A stretch of 64,000 nt of DNA from Bacillota bacterium (GTDB lineage: Bacteria; Bacillota; Clostridia; Lachnospirales; Lachnospiraceae): assembly GCA_023408815.1 (NCBI GenBank), contig JAEYJO010000013.1, positions 20,180-84,179 on the forward strand, in the 5' to 3' direction. Every line of letters starts with the position of its first letter. The stretch's first letter is position 1. The position numbers and the translations under genes are program-made. This document shows, in pieces, positions 35,786 to 43,630 of this stretch. Below the pieces are notes generated by a model that saw only the letters and a program-made list of their open reading frames with translations, had not been told where the DNA came from and did not search any database.

Positions 35786-37825
35786 TTATTTCAATTTAAG
35801 CCACGCGATTTCTTCCTGCATCATCTGAGCCTGAGCCGCCAGCTCCTCGCTGGAAGCAGAGCTTTCCTCTGCCGTCGCCGCATTGTTCTGCACTACGGAT
35901 GCAACCTGCGACAAACCTTTATTGATATGTTCAATAGCTCTCGTCTGTTCTGAGGAAGCCACTTCCACCGCCTTAGTTGTCTGCTCGACGAATACGGTGG
36001 TAGCTTCAACATTTTCTAATATTTTAGCCGTTTCAGCGGATATTCTTTTTCCTTCCGCAATGGATTCTACCGCATGCTGAATCAATTCGTTGGTCTGTTT
36101 TGCCGACTGGGAGGCCTTCTCCGCAAGGATGCGTACCTCATCGGCAACTACTGCAAAGCCCTTGCCCGCTTCTCCAGCCCGGGCCGCCTCAATTGCTGCA
36201 TTTAACGCTAACAGATTAGTCTGGGATGCGATATCCTGCAAGGATTTCGTGATTCCTGATATTTTCTCGGAATCCTCGCCAATCTGATCCATAGCGCCCT
36301 CCAGCTTCTTCATATGTGCATTGCCTTCTTCTACACCTTCTCCGGTCTGCTTTACATATTCTGACGCTTTTTTCATATTCTCAATATTCTTCTCGGACTG
36401 TACGGCCACCGAGGCAACCGATTCGTTCAGTTCTTCCACCGATGCCGCCTGATCGGATGCGCCGGTAGCCAGCTCCTGCGCCGCCGCCGCCAACTGCTGC
36501 ACACCGCCGGACATTTGTTCTATTGAGTTTCTAAAGTTTGCAAAAATCTGGTTTAAGTTGGTGATAATACCCTCCAGCGCCACTTTTATCTCAACGAAAT
36601 CGCCTTGATATTCCAGATTGGATACGACGGTACAATCTCCCTTTTCCAAGGAACTGAGTACAGAAGAAGTCTCTCCGATAATTTCCCTCAGGGAATTAAC
36701 CGTAAGTGTCAGCGATTGAGACAGTGTTCCTATTTCGTCCTCGGTACTATACTGAGGAACATCCGAACGTAAATCGCCCTGCGCCAAAAGCTCCAGTCGC
36801 TTTACCATACTTATAATAGGATTTACGATTGGATTAGCAATTCTTTTCATAATGGCTACCGCAACAAATACCGAGCATATGAAAAGAATCAGGGTAATCA
36901 CAAGGGATATATAAAAGTTTTTCATTAACTCCGATGTCTTTACCGCGACACCTATGGACCAACCGTCGGTACCTGGAATCGCCGTATATCCTACCGTTAT
37001 CATCGATCCGTTTAATCTGGCCGTATTCGTGCCTGTTTCACCTGCTGTCATCTTCTGAATTACCGATGCAATATCCGTATAGGAGGAATCCTCCTTCGCC
37101 AGCTCAATATAGTTGGTCTGGTTTTCTACGACCTCCTGATTGCCGTGCGCTATAATCTTGCCATTCTTATCCGTGATGAAGCCATAGCCGGACTTTCCGA
37201 TTGCGATATTCTTTACCATCCCGCTGAAAGTATTGCTGTCAAGCGTAGCGATCGCGATGCCGTCAAAACCTGTATGAAGCTTTGCGGATACGATGAGTAC
37301 CGTTTTTCCAGTAGCATTGCTGACCTGCGTCGTAGATATGTAAGTATGTCCTGCCATGGACATCGTAAAATATTCCTGTTCAGCCACATTCGTTCCATCC
37401 GTGGAATCTCCTGTGTTATCCACTATCGAAAGAGTATCGAAGCCGTATTCATTAGCCAAACGTCCCATAAGGTCAATCCTTCGTTCCAGAGACTTCTTTT
37501 GGTCCACTATAGAGGTATCATCTATCATCACGGCCATTCTGGTCGTATAAACCCGAATCGCATTTTGCACGGATTGGCTGTATGCCGCCGTCGTTTCCTG
37601 AATACGCATATTCATGTTGCTTACCGCATCGCTATATAAGAGCACTCCGCAGACTACTCCCCATATGAGCGAAAGCGCAGTTACCACCATTGCACTGGTC
37701 ACCTGCAGCCTCATTTTAATCGATTTCTTTCCTGAAAGCTTTTGAAACAACTGAACCTTCTCGAGTTTTTTAGCCTTCTCGAGTTTTTTGGTCTTTTTAA
37801 CTTTCCATTCAGTTCTTTTTCTCAT
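35786..37825 (-). CDS. Methyl-accepting chemotaxis protein, dCache type
   Basis: A 679-residue chemoreceptor from the ATG at 37825, after AAGGAGG with 8-base spacing. The N-terminus is Lys/Leu/Glu-rich with a repeated KKLEK unit encoded by two copies of a 16-base string (37756-37771 and 37774-37789). TM1 is at about 44-66, followed by a ~240-residue periplasmic dCache sensor, TM2 near 310-330, a HAMP domain and the signalling domain. The latter carries the tip motif DQAASVEELNESV and the conserved IASQTNLLALNAAIEAARAG with ADEVRILAEKAS. No chemotaxis genes are adjacent. A long structured leader lies upstream. Confidence 0.95.
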   Translation of the reverse strand: MRKRTEWKVKKTKKLEKAKKLEKVQLFQKLSGKKSIKMRLQVTSAMVVTALSLIWGVVCGVLLYSDAVSNMNMRIQETTAAYSQSVQNAIRVYTTRMAVMIDDTSIVDQKKSLERRIDLMGRLANEYGFDTLSIVDNTGDSTDGTNVAEQEYFTMSMAGHTYISTTQVSNATGKTVLIVSAKLHTGFDGIAIATLDSNTFSGMVKNIAIGKSGYGFITDKNGKIIAHGNQEVVENQTNYIELAKEDSSYTDIASVIQKMTAGETGTNTARLNGSMITVGYTAIPGTDGWSIGVAVKTSELMKNFYISLVITLILFICSVFVAVAIMKRIANPIVNPIISMVKRLELLAQGDLRSDVPQYSTEDEIGTLSQSLTLTVNSLREIIGETSSVLSSLEKGDCTVVSNLEYQGDFVEIKVALEGIITNLNQIFANFRNSIEQMSGGVQQLAAAAQELATGASDQAASVEELNESVASVAVQSEKNIENMKKASEYVKQTGEGVEEGNAHMKKLEGAMDQIGEDSEKISGITKSLQDIASQTNLLALNAAIEAARAGEAGKGFAVVADEVRILAEKASQSAKQTNELIQHAVESIAEGKRISAETAKILENVEATTVFVEQTTKAVEVASSEQTRAIEHINKGLSQVASVVQNNAATAEESSASSEELAAQAQMMQEEIAWLKLK

Positions 37826-37913
37826 CACTCTCTCCTCCTTAGCTACCTTTTATTTTATAAAGCATACGGCCACAACTCTGCCCTCTGCCAATACCCTTCA
37901 AGCTCTTTGCCAC

Positions 37914-38006
37914 AAAAAAAGTTATGCCTCGGTAACGGCAGGCATATCGTACGGACACCTCCCTATCGGGCATAAATCTCAATACCTATTGTTTGTAAAT
38001 GTCCCC
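37914..38006 (-). ncRNA. Structured 5' leader with intrinsic terminator upstream of the chemoreceptor
   Basis: On the minus strand, GGACA and TGTCC pair around two internal hairpins (CAAT-AGGT-ATTG and CCC-GATA-GGG). A terminator then follows: stem ATGCCT/AGGCAT with loop GCCGTTACCG and a T run (37914-37946), 90 bases before the gene. The order aptamer-like fold, terminator, ribosome-binding site is that of a riboswitch or attenuator. The GTTACCG tail and A-rich joins faintly recall c-di-GMP-I aptamers, but the conserved core is not recognisable. Class unknown. Confidence 0.5.
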
Positions 38007-38290
38007 TGGTTCTGTCTTCATAACAAAACGTCCAATCCTCATTCGCCTCGCTGATTTATAAAACTTAAGCCTACCGCTTCCGTCTCTTTTGTCAAATCGT
38101 TCCAAGGCCTTTACATTAAGAAATTTTTTTACTTGTAGTTAAAATGCTTGTCATTAAAGTCACCAGCATCTAGAAATCCTTAAAAATTTTCTTTTATTGT
38201 GCATTTTTCATATTTTCTAAAATTAATATCGAGTAATTCTACAGCATTTTTTGATTATTTTTGAAAATTTCCAATAAATTCTTTATTATT

Positions 38291-38319
38291 AATTTAATAC
38301 GCCAACATAAAAAAGTCAA
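38291..38319 (-). promoter_or_regulatory. Candidate promoter of chemoreceptor gene
   Basis: TTGACT, 17 bases, TAAATT on the minus strand, 466 bases before the start codon. It is the only good consensus match in the intergenic region. Confidence 0.4.
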
Positions 38320-38334
38320 TCCCTATCGTGTAAC

Positions 38335-38355
38335 TTTGTAAAATAATTTTACAAA
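38335..38355. promoter_or_regulatory. Perfect 21-base palindrome, putative operator
   Basis: TTTGTAAAAT-A-ATTTTACAAA, just upstream of the candidate -35 of the chemoreceptor promoter. Symmetry and location suggest an operator; the binding protein is unknown. Confidence 0.45.
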
Positions 38356-38440
38356 AGTTTCTATTGACAAGGGCCTCAAAAGCTCTTTTCAAGTCTTTTT
38401 TCTTTTAATAATTTGCTTTTATCAAGTCTTAACGCAAAAA

Positions 38441-38485
38441 AACACTTGCTGAAAGGCGGCTGAATAAGGCCTTTTGCAAGTGTTC
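38441..38485 (-). terminator. Intrinsic terminator of the ECF sigma operon
   Basis: Outer stem AACACTTGC/GCAAGTGTT with an inner GCCTTATTCAGCCGCC structure, followed by TTTTTTGC on the minus strand. Confidence 0.7.
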
Positions 38486-38594
38486 TCTCGTTCTTTTATA
38501 TCGTTTGACGTTACTTCCTGAGAAAATCCGCCTTTTATTGGTTACTGTGATCCAAAAACAGGAAATAAATTTTCTTTACATCGATGATTTTCAT

Positions 38595-38927
38595 TTACAT
38601 GACACGACTGAACTGTATGAAATAATCCACAGAAGCCATGAGCATTGCAAAGAAGCTAAGGCAAATCATCAAAAATATTGCCGCCTTATCATAGATGAAC
38701 TGAATACCGCCTTCGTTAGCGGCCTCCGTCCTGGATGCCTTATAATTGCCTGCCAGCACCTCCAGACCTAAAAATATGAAGATGACGGGCCACAGCTTAA
38801 ATATCAATTGGTAATTTAACTGGGGAACAAAAATATTGAGTAAAAACAGTATTCCAAACAGCACTAATAGAATGCCGCAGGTCATTGTGCCTATTCTATG
38901 CGTTTTGGTTATCTGATTTTGTTCCAT
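38595..38927 (-). CDS. Small membrane protein, LiaI/LiaF-like
   Basis: A 110-residue protein with three to four hydrophobic segments (around 16-36, 40-58 and 82-105). The N-terminal IGTMTCGILLVLFGILFLLNIF block resembles the LiaI-LiaF/DUF5668-type membrane domain. It is the last gene of the ECF sigma operon, overlapping the preceding gene by 32 bases, with GGGAG near the start. Such proteins act near envelope-stress systems; the specific function is unknown. Confidence 0.7.
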   Translation of the reverse strand: MEQNQITKTHRIGTMTCGILLVLFGILFLLNIFVPQLNYQLIFKLWPVIFIFLGLEVLAGNYKASRTEAANEGGIQFIYDKAAIFLMICLSFFAMLMASVDYFIQFSRVM

Positions 38928-39543
38928 CCTGGCTCCCTTCCAATATCACTTCTGCCTCAACGGTATGTGTACCTTCGCTTTCCCCCATGGCTGTCTGTTT
39001 GCTTTCTCTTTCCTCTGCTTCGATATCTATGATGATTTCGTTTAAAGTTTCCTTTTTTCCTTTAATCATATAAAAACCTGCTATAATGATTGCTACCCCA
39101 ATAGCGACGCGGGGAATCGTATAGGCTATCATGTATGCGCCTTCCGGCAGATAGGAATAGCAAATGTCCACAAACTCGTTCCATAAAAGAATAACTCCTA
39201 TTGCTATAAGCACGGTCGCAATTATCTTTCTATGCTTTCTGGCACTGTCCATATCCATCTTAAAAAATCTGTCCAGGTTAAACAAATATTCATCCTTTGT
39301 ACCCGCAAGCTCCGCTTCGGAAAGTCCCGCCAGATTGTTCACGTGGAAGAAACTGTAAAACCATATAATTCCTGCGATACATGCAATAAAGCCCAGCTCA
39401 AGAAACTGCATAAGCGCCATCGACCCGAAAAACAACGCCATCAGGCTTACTCCCATCTTCATAAATCCTAAATACATCTCTCCCGCTCCCGGAATGAGCG
39501 AAAAACAAAATGTCCAAAATCTGCTCTTTTTCCTTCTGATCAT
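38896..39543 (-). CDS. Multi-pass membrane protein of ECF sigma operon
   Basis: A 215-residue membrane protein. An early conserved segment (FSLIPGAGEMYLGFMKMG) is TM2-like. Additional helices are near 30-50, 55-75, 110-130 and 140-160, then a Glu-rich cytoplasmic tail. The start overlaps the anti-sigma stop by four bases. Not assignable to a function; the placement suggests that it is produced by, or modulates, the sigma factor regulon. Confidence 0.75.
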   Translation of the reverse strand: MIRRKKSRFWTFCFSLIPGAGEMYLGFMKMGVSLMALFFGSMALMQFLELGFIACIAGIIWFYSFFHVNNLAGLSEAELAGTKDEYLFNLDRFFKMDMDSARKHRKIIATVLIAIGVILLWNEFVDICYSYLPEGAYMIAYTIPRVAIGVAIIIAGFYMIKGKKETLNEIIIDIEAEERESKQTAMGESEGTHTVEAEVILEGSQDGTKSDNQNA

Positions 39544-39998
39544 CCTATTCTACCTCCATCTTTTAATTTCAGACCGTTCCACATACGGAAAAGTTCCTCC
39601 GATTTCGTGTCGATCACTTCCTTCCAATCACTTTTTTGAGTTCTCTCAAACAGCTTTTTATTCCTCTCTTCATGCCTTTCCATGCTTTCATCTATTCTAC
39701 GCTCAACCCGGCTTCTATCCGCCGGGGCAAAACCTGTGGAGAGGTCCAGAGGCACTACCGTCAGGCAGAATACTGCCACGGCGGCGGCCGTGAAGATCTT
39801 CAAGCTGTATGTTATGAACTGCAGCTTCGCCGCCCTCTTCCGCTTTTCGGCATCTATAGAAATCACTTTCATTCCCCGTGCGGCATCCATAATGCAGTCC
39901 TTTAAATATACCGGAGGCGCAATTACCCCGCCGCCTTCCACCTCTGCAATCAGGTCGTTTAATTCTTCTTCGCTCAAATATCCCTGCTCTTCCTTCAT
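39540..39998 (-). CDS. Putative anti-sigma factor
   Basis: A 152-residue protein with a short acidic cytoplasmic N-terminus (SEEELNDLIAEVEGGG), one membrane helix near 70-90 and an extracytoplasmic Arg/Glu-rich helical tail. The topology and the four-base overlap with the ECF sigma gene fit a membrane anti-sigma factor. No zinc-binding His-x3-Cys-x2-Cys motif is seen, so a non-ZAS mode of sigma binding is likely. Confidence 0.75.
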   Translation of the reverse strand: MKEEQGYLSEEELNDLIAEVEGGGVIAPPVYLKDCIMDAARGMKVISIDAEKRKRAAKLQFITYSLKIFTAAAVAVFCLTVVPLDLSTGFAPADRSRVERRIDESMERHEERNKKLFERTQKSDWKEVIDTKSEELFRMWNGLKLKDGGRIG

Positions 39999-40522
39999 GC
40001 GCTCTTCTCCTTTCCATAAAGCTTTCTTAACATATCCCGCGCTCTGTAAATTTGTGTCTGCACAGTTTTTATATTCTCGTTCCTCTTTCTCGCGATTTCC
40101 TCCGCTTTCATCTCGTCATAATAGACCGCTTTAGCGATTTCATCGTAGGGAGGCTTTAACTTACTGCAATATTTAAGCAGCCGCTCCCGCACTTCTTCTT
40201 CCAGACATATTTCCTCGGGAGAGCCCCTCGTCTCGCTTTGCTGTTCAAAAAACGCGTCCTCTGTAGGCACCGCCTTCCTGCCGGCGCTTCTCAAATAGTC
40301 GATGCTCTTATTGGTAGCGATTCTGCACAGCCAAGCCTTTTCATTGGTCCCTTCAAAGCCATCCAAGCCTTTGTAGGCAGCCAGAAAGGCCTCTTGCGTT
40401 AAATCCTCGGCGGCGAAATAATCTGCCGTCACTTTATAACAGATGGAAAAAACAAGGTTCTGATAAGTATCAATCATCGCCGACAGCCGTTCTTCTTTAT
40501 TCATTTGATTAATACTTCTCAC
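39995..40522 (-). CDS. ECF (sigma-70 family) RNA polymerase sigma factor
   Basis: A 175-residue sigma factor with region 2 (YQNLVFSICYKVTADYFAAEDLTQEAFLAAYKGLDGF) and region 4 (YDEIAKAVYYDEMKAEEIARKRNENIKTVQTQIYRARDML). It starts with GTG at 40522 after AAGGAAGG; an ATG six codons later is an alternative. It is first in a tightly overlapping operon with an anti-sigma factor and two membrane proteins, typical for an envelope-stress ECF unit. Confidence 0.93.
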   Translation of the reverse strand: MRSINQMNKEERLSAMIDTYQNLVFSICYKVTADYFAAEDLTQEAFLAAYKGLDGFEGTNEKAWLCRIATNKSIDYLRSAGRKAVPTEDAFFEQQSETRGSPEEICLEEEVRERLLKYCSKLKPPYDEIAKAVYYDEMKAEEIARKRNENIKTVQTQIYRARDMLRKLYGKEKSA

Positions 40523-40636
40523 CCCTTCCTTTTTCCTCTTTCATCTATTATAACGCAACGTCTCCCGCAAAATCTTCAAATATTTTTATTTATTCTATCC
40601 CTTTATTTTTATCATTTTTATCAAAAAACAAAAAAA

Positions 40637-40661
40637 GAATTGCCGAAAACACTGACAATTC
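40637..40661 (-). terminator. Intrinsic terminator
   Basis: Stem GAATTG/CAATTC followed by TTTTTTT on the minus strand, downstream of the Hpt gene. Confidence 0.7.
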
Positions 40662-40676
40662 CAATAACCGCTTTTT

Positions 40677-41006
40677 TTATTTTGTTTCTTTCACCAACGG
40701 TTCGAAAACGCTCTGAAGAAAAGCAACCAACTCCCCGTATTTCACGATAAGAACCTCGTAACCTGCTCGTACCCTCTCTGCATCGCCTTCCTTCACAGCC
40801 CTTTCCTGCTCTGCGGACAATGCTGAAAGTTCTTTCGCTCCGATTGCGAGCATCGCATGCTTAAGAGCGTGTACCTCGATATGATACCGCTCGTAATCTC
40901 TTTTTTCCATGCTTCTTCTGATAATAGGAAGCTTTCTTCTTCCTTCTTCCATGGCCGTTTTCAATACCTCGATATACAAATCCATATCCTCTGCGCATAT
41001 TTCCAT
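40677..41006 (-). CDS. Histidine phosphotransfer (Hpt) domain protein, start likely disrupted
   Basis: A 109-residue helical protein whose central motif VHALKHAMLAIGAKELSALS carries the phosphoaccepting His of Hpt domains. No histidine kinase is adjacent; it follows the DUF1836 gene in the same orientation by 91 bases. The upstream in-frame sequence is coding-like (REELTKLLEEKEFDIGQ) but has no start. An ATG at 41080 with GGAG 6 bases upstream is out of frame by one; five rather than four G at 41075-41078 would join them into about 133 residues. The start given here is therefore only the first in-frame ATG. Confidence 0.6.
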   Translation of the reverse strand: MEICAEDMDLYIEVLKTAMEEGRRKLPIIRRSMEKRDYERYHIEVHALKHAMLAIGAKELSALSAEQERAVKEGDAERVRAGYEVLIVKYGELVAFLQSVFEPLVKETK

Positions 41007-41096
41007 CGCCTGCCCGATATCGAATTCTTTTTCTTCAAGCAGCTTCGTGAGTTCTTCCCTATCCCTCGTTTTATCCCCATAAAAATCTCCGTATAT

Positions 41097-41750
41097 TTAA
41101 TTCTTTTTATTTTGTTCGGGTTCTGGCTTTTCCTTCTTCACGTCCTTTTTTTTGCCGTCCGCAGCCTTTCCGAAGCTGTCTACCATCTTTTCAATCAACA
41201 GCTTTTTCACGTATACGTCAAAGCTCAGCATACAGATAAAGGAAAATAACTGTAAAAATTCCCTGCTCTCCTCAGGAGCATCCTCAAAGGTATCCTTCGA
41301 CACATGGAATTTGCTAATCACGTCTTCCTTCAGCACATCCACCTGTTCTTTTTCCAGGCTGAATACTTCCTTATAAACATTCGAAAGTCCAAACCCTTCA
41401 TTGCCGAAAAAGCGCTCGCTCAAGGGATTCAGCAGTGTCTGGATATCGCTGATCGTCAATATTCCTTTATAATAATAAATAAAAATCAAAAGAAGTATAT
41501 GCTCCTTCGAATACTTTTTCTTTTCCGGAGGCGGCAGCAAATCATTCTTGGCATAATTGTTAATCATCGTCTTCGTCAGGATCTTATCGTCTTCCGGATT
41601 TCTCGTCGCACTCTTTAACTTTTTATCCATAAACGTCGTCACCTGGTCCATATATAAATCTATGTTGGGAATATCCTCCAGCTTTATATACTGTATACGA
41701 TCCAGACTTTCTACTATGCTATTCAACAAATCATCCTTATCAATCGTCAT
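41097..41750 (-). CDS. DUF1836-domain protein
   Basis: A 217-residue protein. The core ILTKTMINNYAKNDLLPPPEKKKYSKEHILLLIFIYYYKG is the MerR/winged-helix-like DNA-binding region seen in DUF1836 proteins. The C-terminus ends in a Lys/Glu/Pro-rich, probably flexible tail. Many members are sporulation-era or developmental regulators in clostridia; the specific target is unknown. The Hpt gene lies downstream. Confidence 0.85.
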   Translation of the reverse strand: MTIDKDDLLNSIVESLDRIQYIKLEDIPNIDLYMDQVTTFMDKKLKSATRNPEDDKILTKTMINNYAKNDLLPPPEKKKYSKEHILLLIFIYYYKGILTISDIQTLLNPLSERFFGNEGFGLSNVYKEVFSLEKEQVDVLKEDVISKFHVSKDTFEDAPEESREFLQLFSFICMLSFDVYVKKLLIEKMVDSFGKAADGKKKDVKKEKPEPEQNKKN

Positions 41751-41931
41751 AATAACACCTCTATGCCTTATTATATAGTATTAAAAACCACATGGCAAGC
41801 ACAAACTTAGATCCATATGGTGCCCATATACTTTTAAAGTCTCTCCTTTACTTTACGACTTTAATATGATAAAATAAAATATATTTAGCTGTAAAACTTT
41901 AAAGCAGAAAAGTATTCGGAGGTACTGCAAC

Positions 41932-42222
41932 ATGAATAAAAAAATAAGGACGGACGCTGTCGACCATCTATTTGATGGCTTTCTTAGTTTGAAGGATAAG
42001 GAAGAATGCTATAGCTTTTTCGAAGATTTATGTACGGTCAACGAATTGTTGTCCCTTTCACAGAGATTCGAAGTGGCTGCCATGCTTCGCGACCACAAAA
42101 CTTATCTGGAAATTGCGGAGAAAACCGGTGCTTCTACCGCTACCATCAGCCGGGTCAACCGTTCCCTCAACTACGGCAACGACGGCTACGAATTAGTATT
42201 CGGAAGAATGGATGAAAAATAA
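41932..42222 (+). CDS. YerC/YecD family TrpR-like regulator
   Basis: A 96-residue helical protein of the TrpR/YerC family: FLSLKDKEECYSFFEDLCTVNELLSLSQR followed by the helix-turn-helix KTYLEIAEKTGASTATISRVNRSL. Single gene with the ribosome-binding site GGAGG before the ATG. It probably binds DNA as a dimer; its targets are not evident here. A bidirectional terminator follows. Confidence 0.92.
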   Translation: MNKKIRTDAVDHLFDGFLSLKDKEECYSFFEDLCTVNELLSLSQRFEVAAMLRDHKTYLEIAEKTGASTATISRVNRSLNYGNDGYELVFGRMDEK

Positions 42223-42223
42223 T

Positions 42224-42261
42224 AAAAAATCACTTCAGCGACATTGCCGAAGTGATTTTTT
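42224..42261. terminator. Bidirectional intrinsic terminator
   Basis: AAAAAATCACTTC/GAAGTGATTTTTT stem between the yerC-like gene and bactofilin; both flanks are A/T runs. Confidence 0.85.
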
Positions 42262-42286
42262 GTTATCGTATATTTTACGGCCCGGT

Positions 42287-42706
42287 TTATTTCTTTTCCG
42301 CCGTATCTTCTTTTGCAGCTCCTGCCTTATATTCAGCCGCCTTCAATGTATTTTCCTGCGTATTCATCGTGCATTGCCCCTGGAAAACGGCGTTCTCATC
42401 GATGATGAGGCTCTTCGTTTTGATATTGCCGTTAATTCTGCCGGTAGCGGACACCTCGATTCTTCCGTTAGAATCCATGTCTCCCTGAATCGTACCGCTT
42501 ACCATTATACTGCTCCCCTTCACATTTCCGATTATCTTACCGGAAGAGCTGACAATTAATATTCCTTCCGAGCTGACATCTCCTTTTACCGTTCCTTCTA
42601 TGCGGATCGTATCCTTTGCGGTAATATTTCCTTCCATTACCATATCCGCACCTATTACGCTGCTGATTTTTGCATTTAAATGTTCCGTAGTCTTTTTACC
42701 CAACAT
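42287..42706 (-). CDS. Bactofilin
   Basis: A 139-residue protein consisting mainly of beta-helix repeats: TIRIEGTVKGDVSSEGILIV, IIGNVKGSSIMV and INGNIKTKSLII. Bactofilins form cytoplasmic polymers that organise cell shape, sporulation or wall enzymes. The N-terminus is short and the C-terminus Ala/Glu-rich. It follows the LytM-like gene by 9 bases with its own GGAGGAAC site, a conserved bactofilin-LytM pairing. Confidence 0.95.
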   Translation of the reverse strand: MLGKKTTEHLNAKISSVIGADMVMEGNITAKDTIRIEGTVKGDVSSEGILIVSSSGKIIGNVKGSSIMVSGTIQGDMDSNGRIEVSATGRINGNIKTKSLIIDENAVFQGQCTMNTQENTLKAAEYKAGAAKEDTAEKK

Positions 42707-42715
42707 ATGTTCCTC

Positions 42716-43498
42716 CTAACCGTTGATTTCAATCATTTCCATTGGATCGATGTATGTATCTTCCTGCTTAATGCTGTATGCCATATCCGTATTCTCTTCC
42801 GCTATGACGTACAATATGGAGCCGCGCGTTATCTCGTCCCCAACTTTTACCATAGGATTGCCCGCATTGCGGTAAATAGTGATATAACCGTTTCCATGGT
42901 CGATACTGATAGAATGGCCGTACTGCACATCCGTATCCACCGCTGTTACCGTTCCTGCACCGGAGGCTATCACATTAATGCCTGCCGCCGCCGTAAATAT
43001 TACTTCCTTTGTATCCGTATTCACAATTGTATTTTCCTGCTCAGCATCCTGATTCTCTTCCTCAGCCTCTTCACCTGCAACTGCTCCCTCGGCCGTCTTT
43101 ATCTGTGCCGAACCGCTGAGAGGAAATCCCTTAGGAATGCGGCTTTCTTCTTGCTGTGCCGCTAAGGCCTGCTCTGCCTCTACCTTCTGGTTGACGGTTT
43201 CGCTTAAGATAGAAACCTTTTCCGTCAGCTCCTCATTGGAAGCTTCCAGCTGTGTCTTTTCTTCCCTCAGCTGTGTGATTTGTTCCACTTGCTTCTTACT
43301 CCGCTCAAGAGAATCGGATAAAGTGATGGAACTGTATACCACATAGCAGACGAGAGCAACAAGCGCTACAAAAACAATTCCTGTTACGGCGCCCACCGCT
43401 CCCGCTCTCAGGTGAAACTGTTTTATATGATTCTTGGCGGAATCGGAGATAATCATGACCGTGTAGCTTATCTTACTCTTTCTCCTTTTGAGATCCAT
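42716..43498 (-). CDS. Membrane-anchored M23/LytM-like protein, catalytically degenerate
   Basis: About 260 residues from the ATG at 43498, after GGAGG. A Lys-rich cytoplasmic N-terminus and one membrane helix (about 30-55) are followed by a coiled coil (about 60-105) and a C-terminal LytM fold (SGAGTVTAVDTDVQYGHSISIDHGNGYITIYRN). The second part of the domain lacks the HxH zinc ligands: the expected HLHFE block reads MAYSIKQ. It is thus probably a non-enzymatic regulator of a wall hydrolase, like EnvC or degenerate Csd-type partners of bactofilins. Confidence 0.85.
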   Translation of the reverse strand: MDLKRRKSKISYTVMIISDSAKNHIKQFHLRAGAVGAVTGIVFVALVALVCYVVYSSITLSDSLERSKKQVEQITQLREEKTQLEASNEELTEKVSILSETVNQKVEAEQALAAQQEESRIPKGFPLSGSAQIKTAEGAVAGEEAEEENQDAEQENTIVNTDTKEVIFTAAAGINVIASGAGTVTAVDTDVQYGHSISIDHGNGYITIYRNAGNPMVKVGDEITRGSILYVIAEENTDMAYSIKQEDTYIDPMEMIEING

Positions 43499-43630
43499 AA
43501 TTAAAGTCACCTCCAGTAAACTCTCCATATTTTACCATAAGTGACCTTATAAACACAACTTTATTTAATGTTTTTGTTACATTCTTGTAATACTTTTACT
43601 CGGTTTCGGTTCTATTTTATGTAATTTCTA

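Larger units (their letters stand above)
38007..38594. other. AT-rich intergenic region with candidate promoter and palindrome
   Basis: No gene seen in ~590 bases. It contains a minus-strand promoter candidate (TTGACT at 38314-38319, 17-base spacer, TAAATT at 38291-38296) that would start a ~450-base leader for the chemoreceptor gene. It also contains a perfect 21-base palindrome at 38335-38355 and the terminator of the ECF operon at 38441-38485. Confidence 0.5.

Noticed and set aside
37914..38006. c-di-GMP-I riboswitch call
   Set aside because: The GTTACCG end is suggestive but the conserved core (GCAAA...GGGACGCAAAGCC) is not found, so it is left as an unassigned leader.
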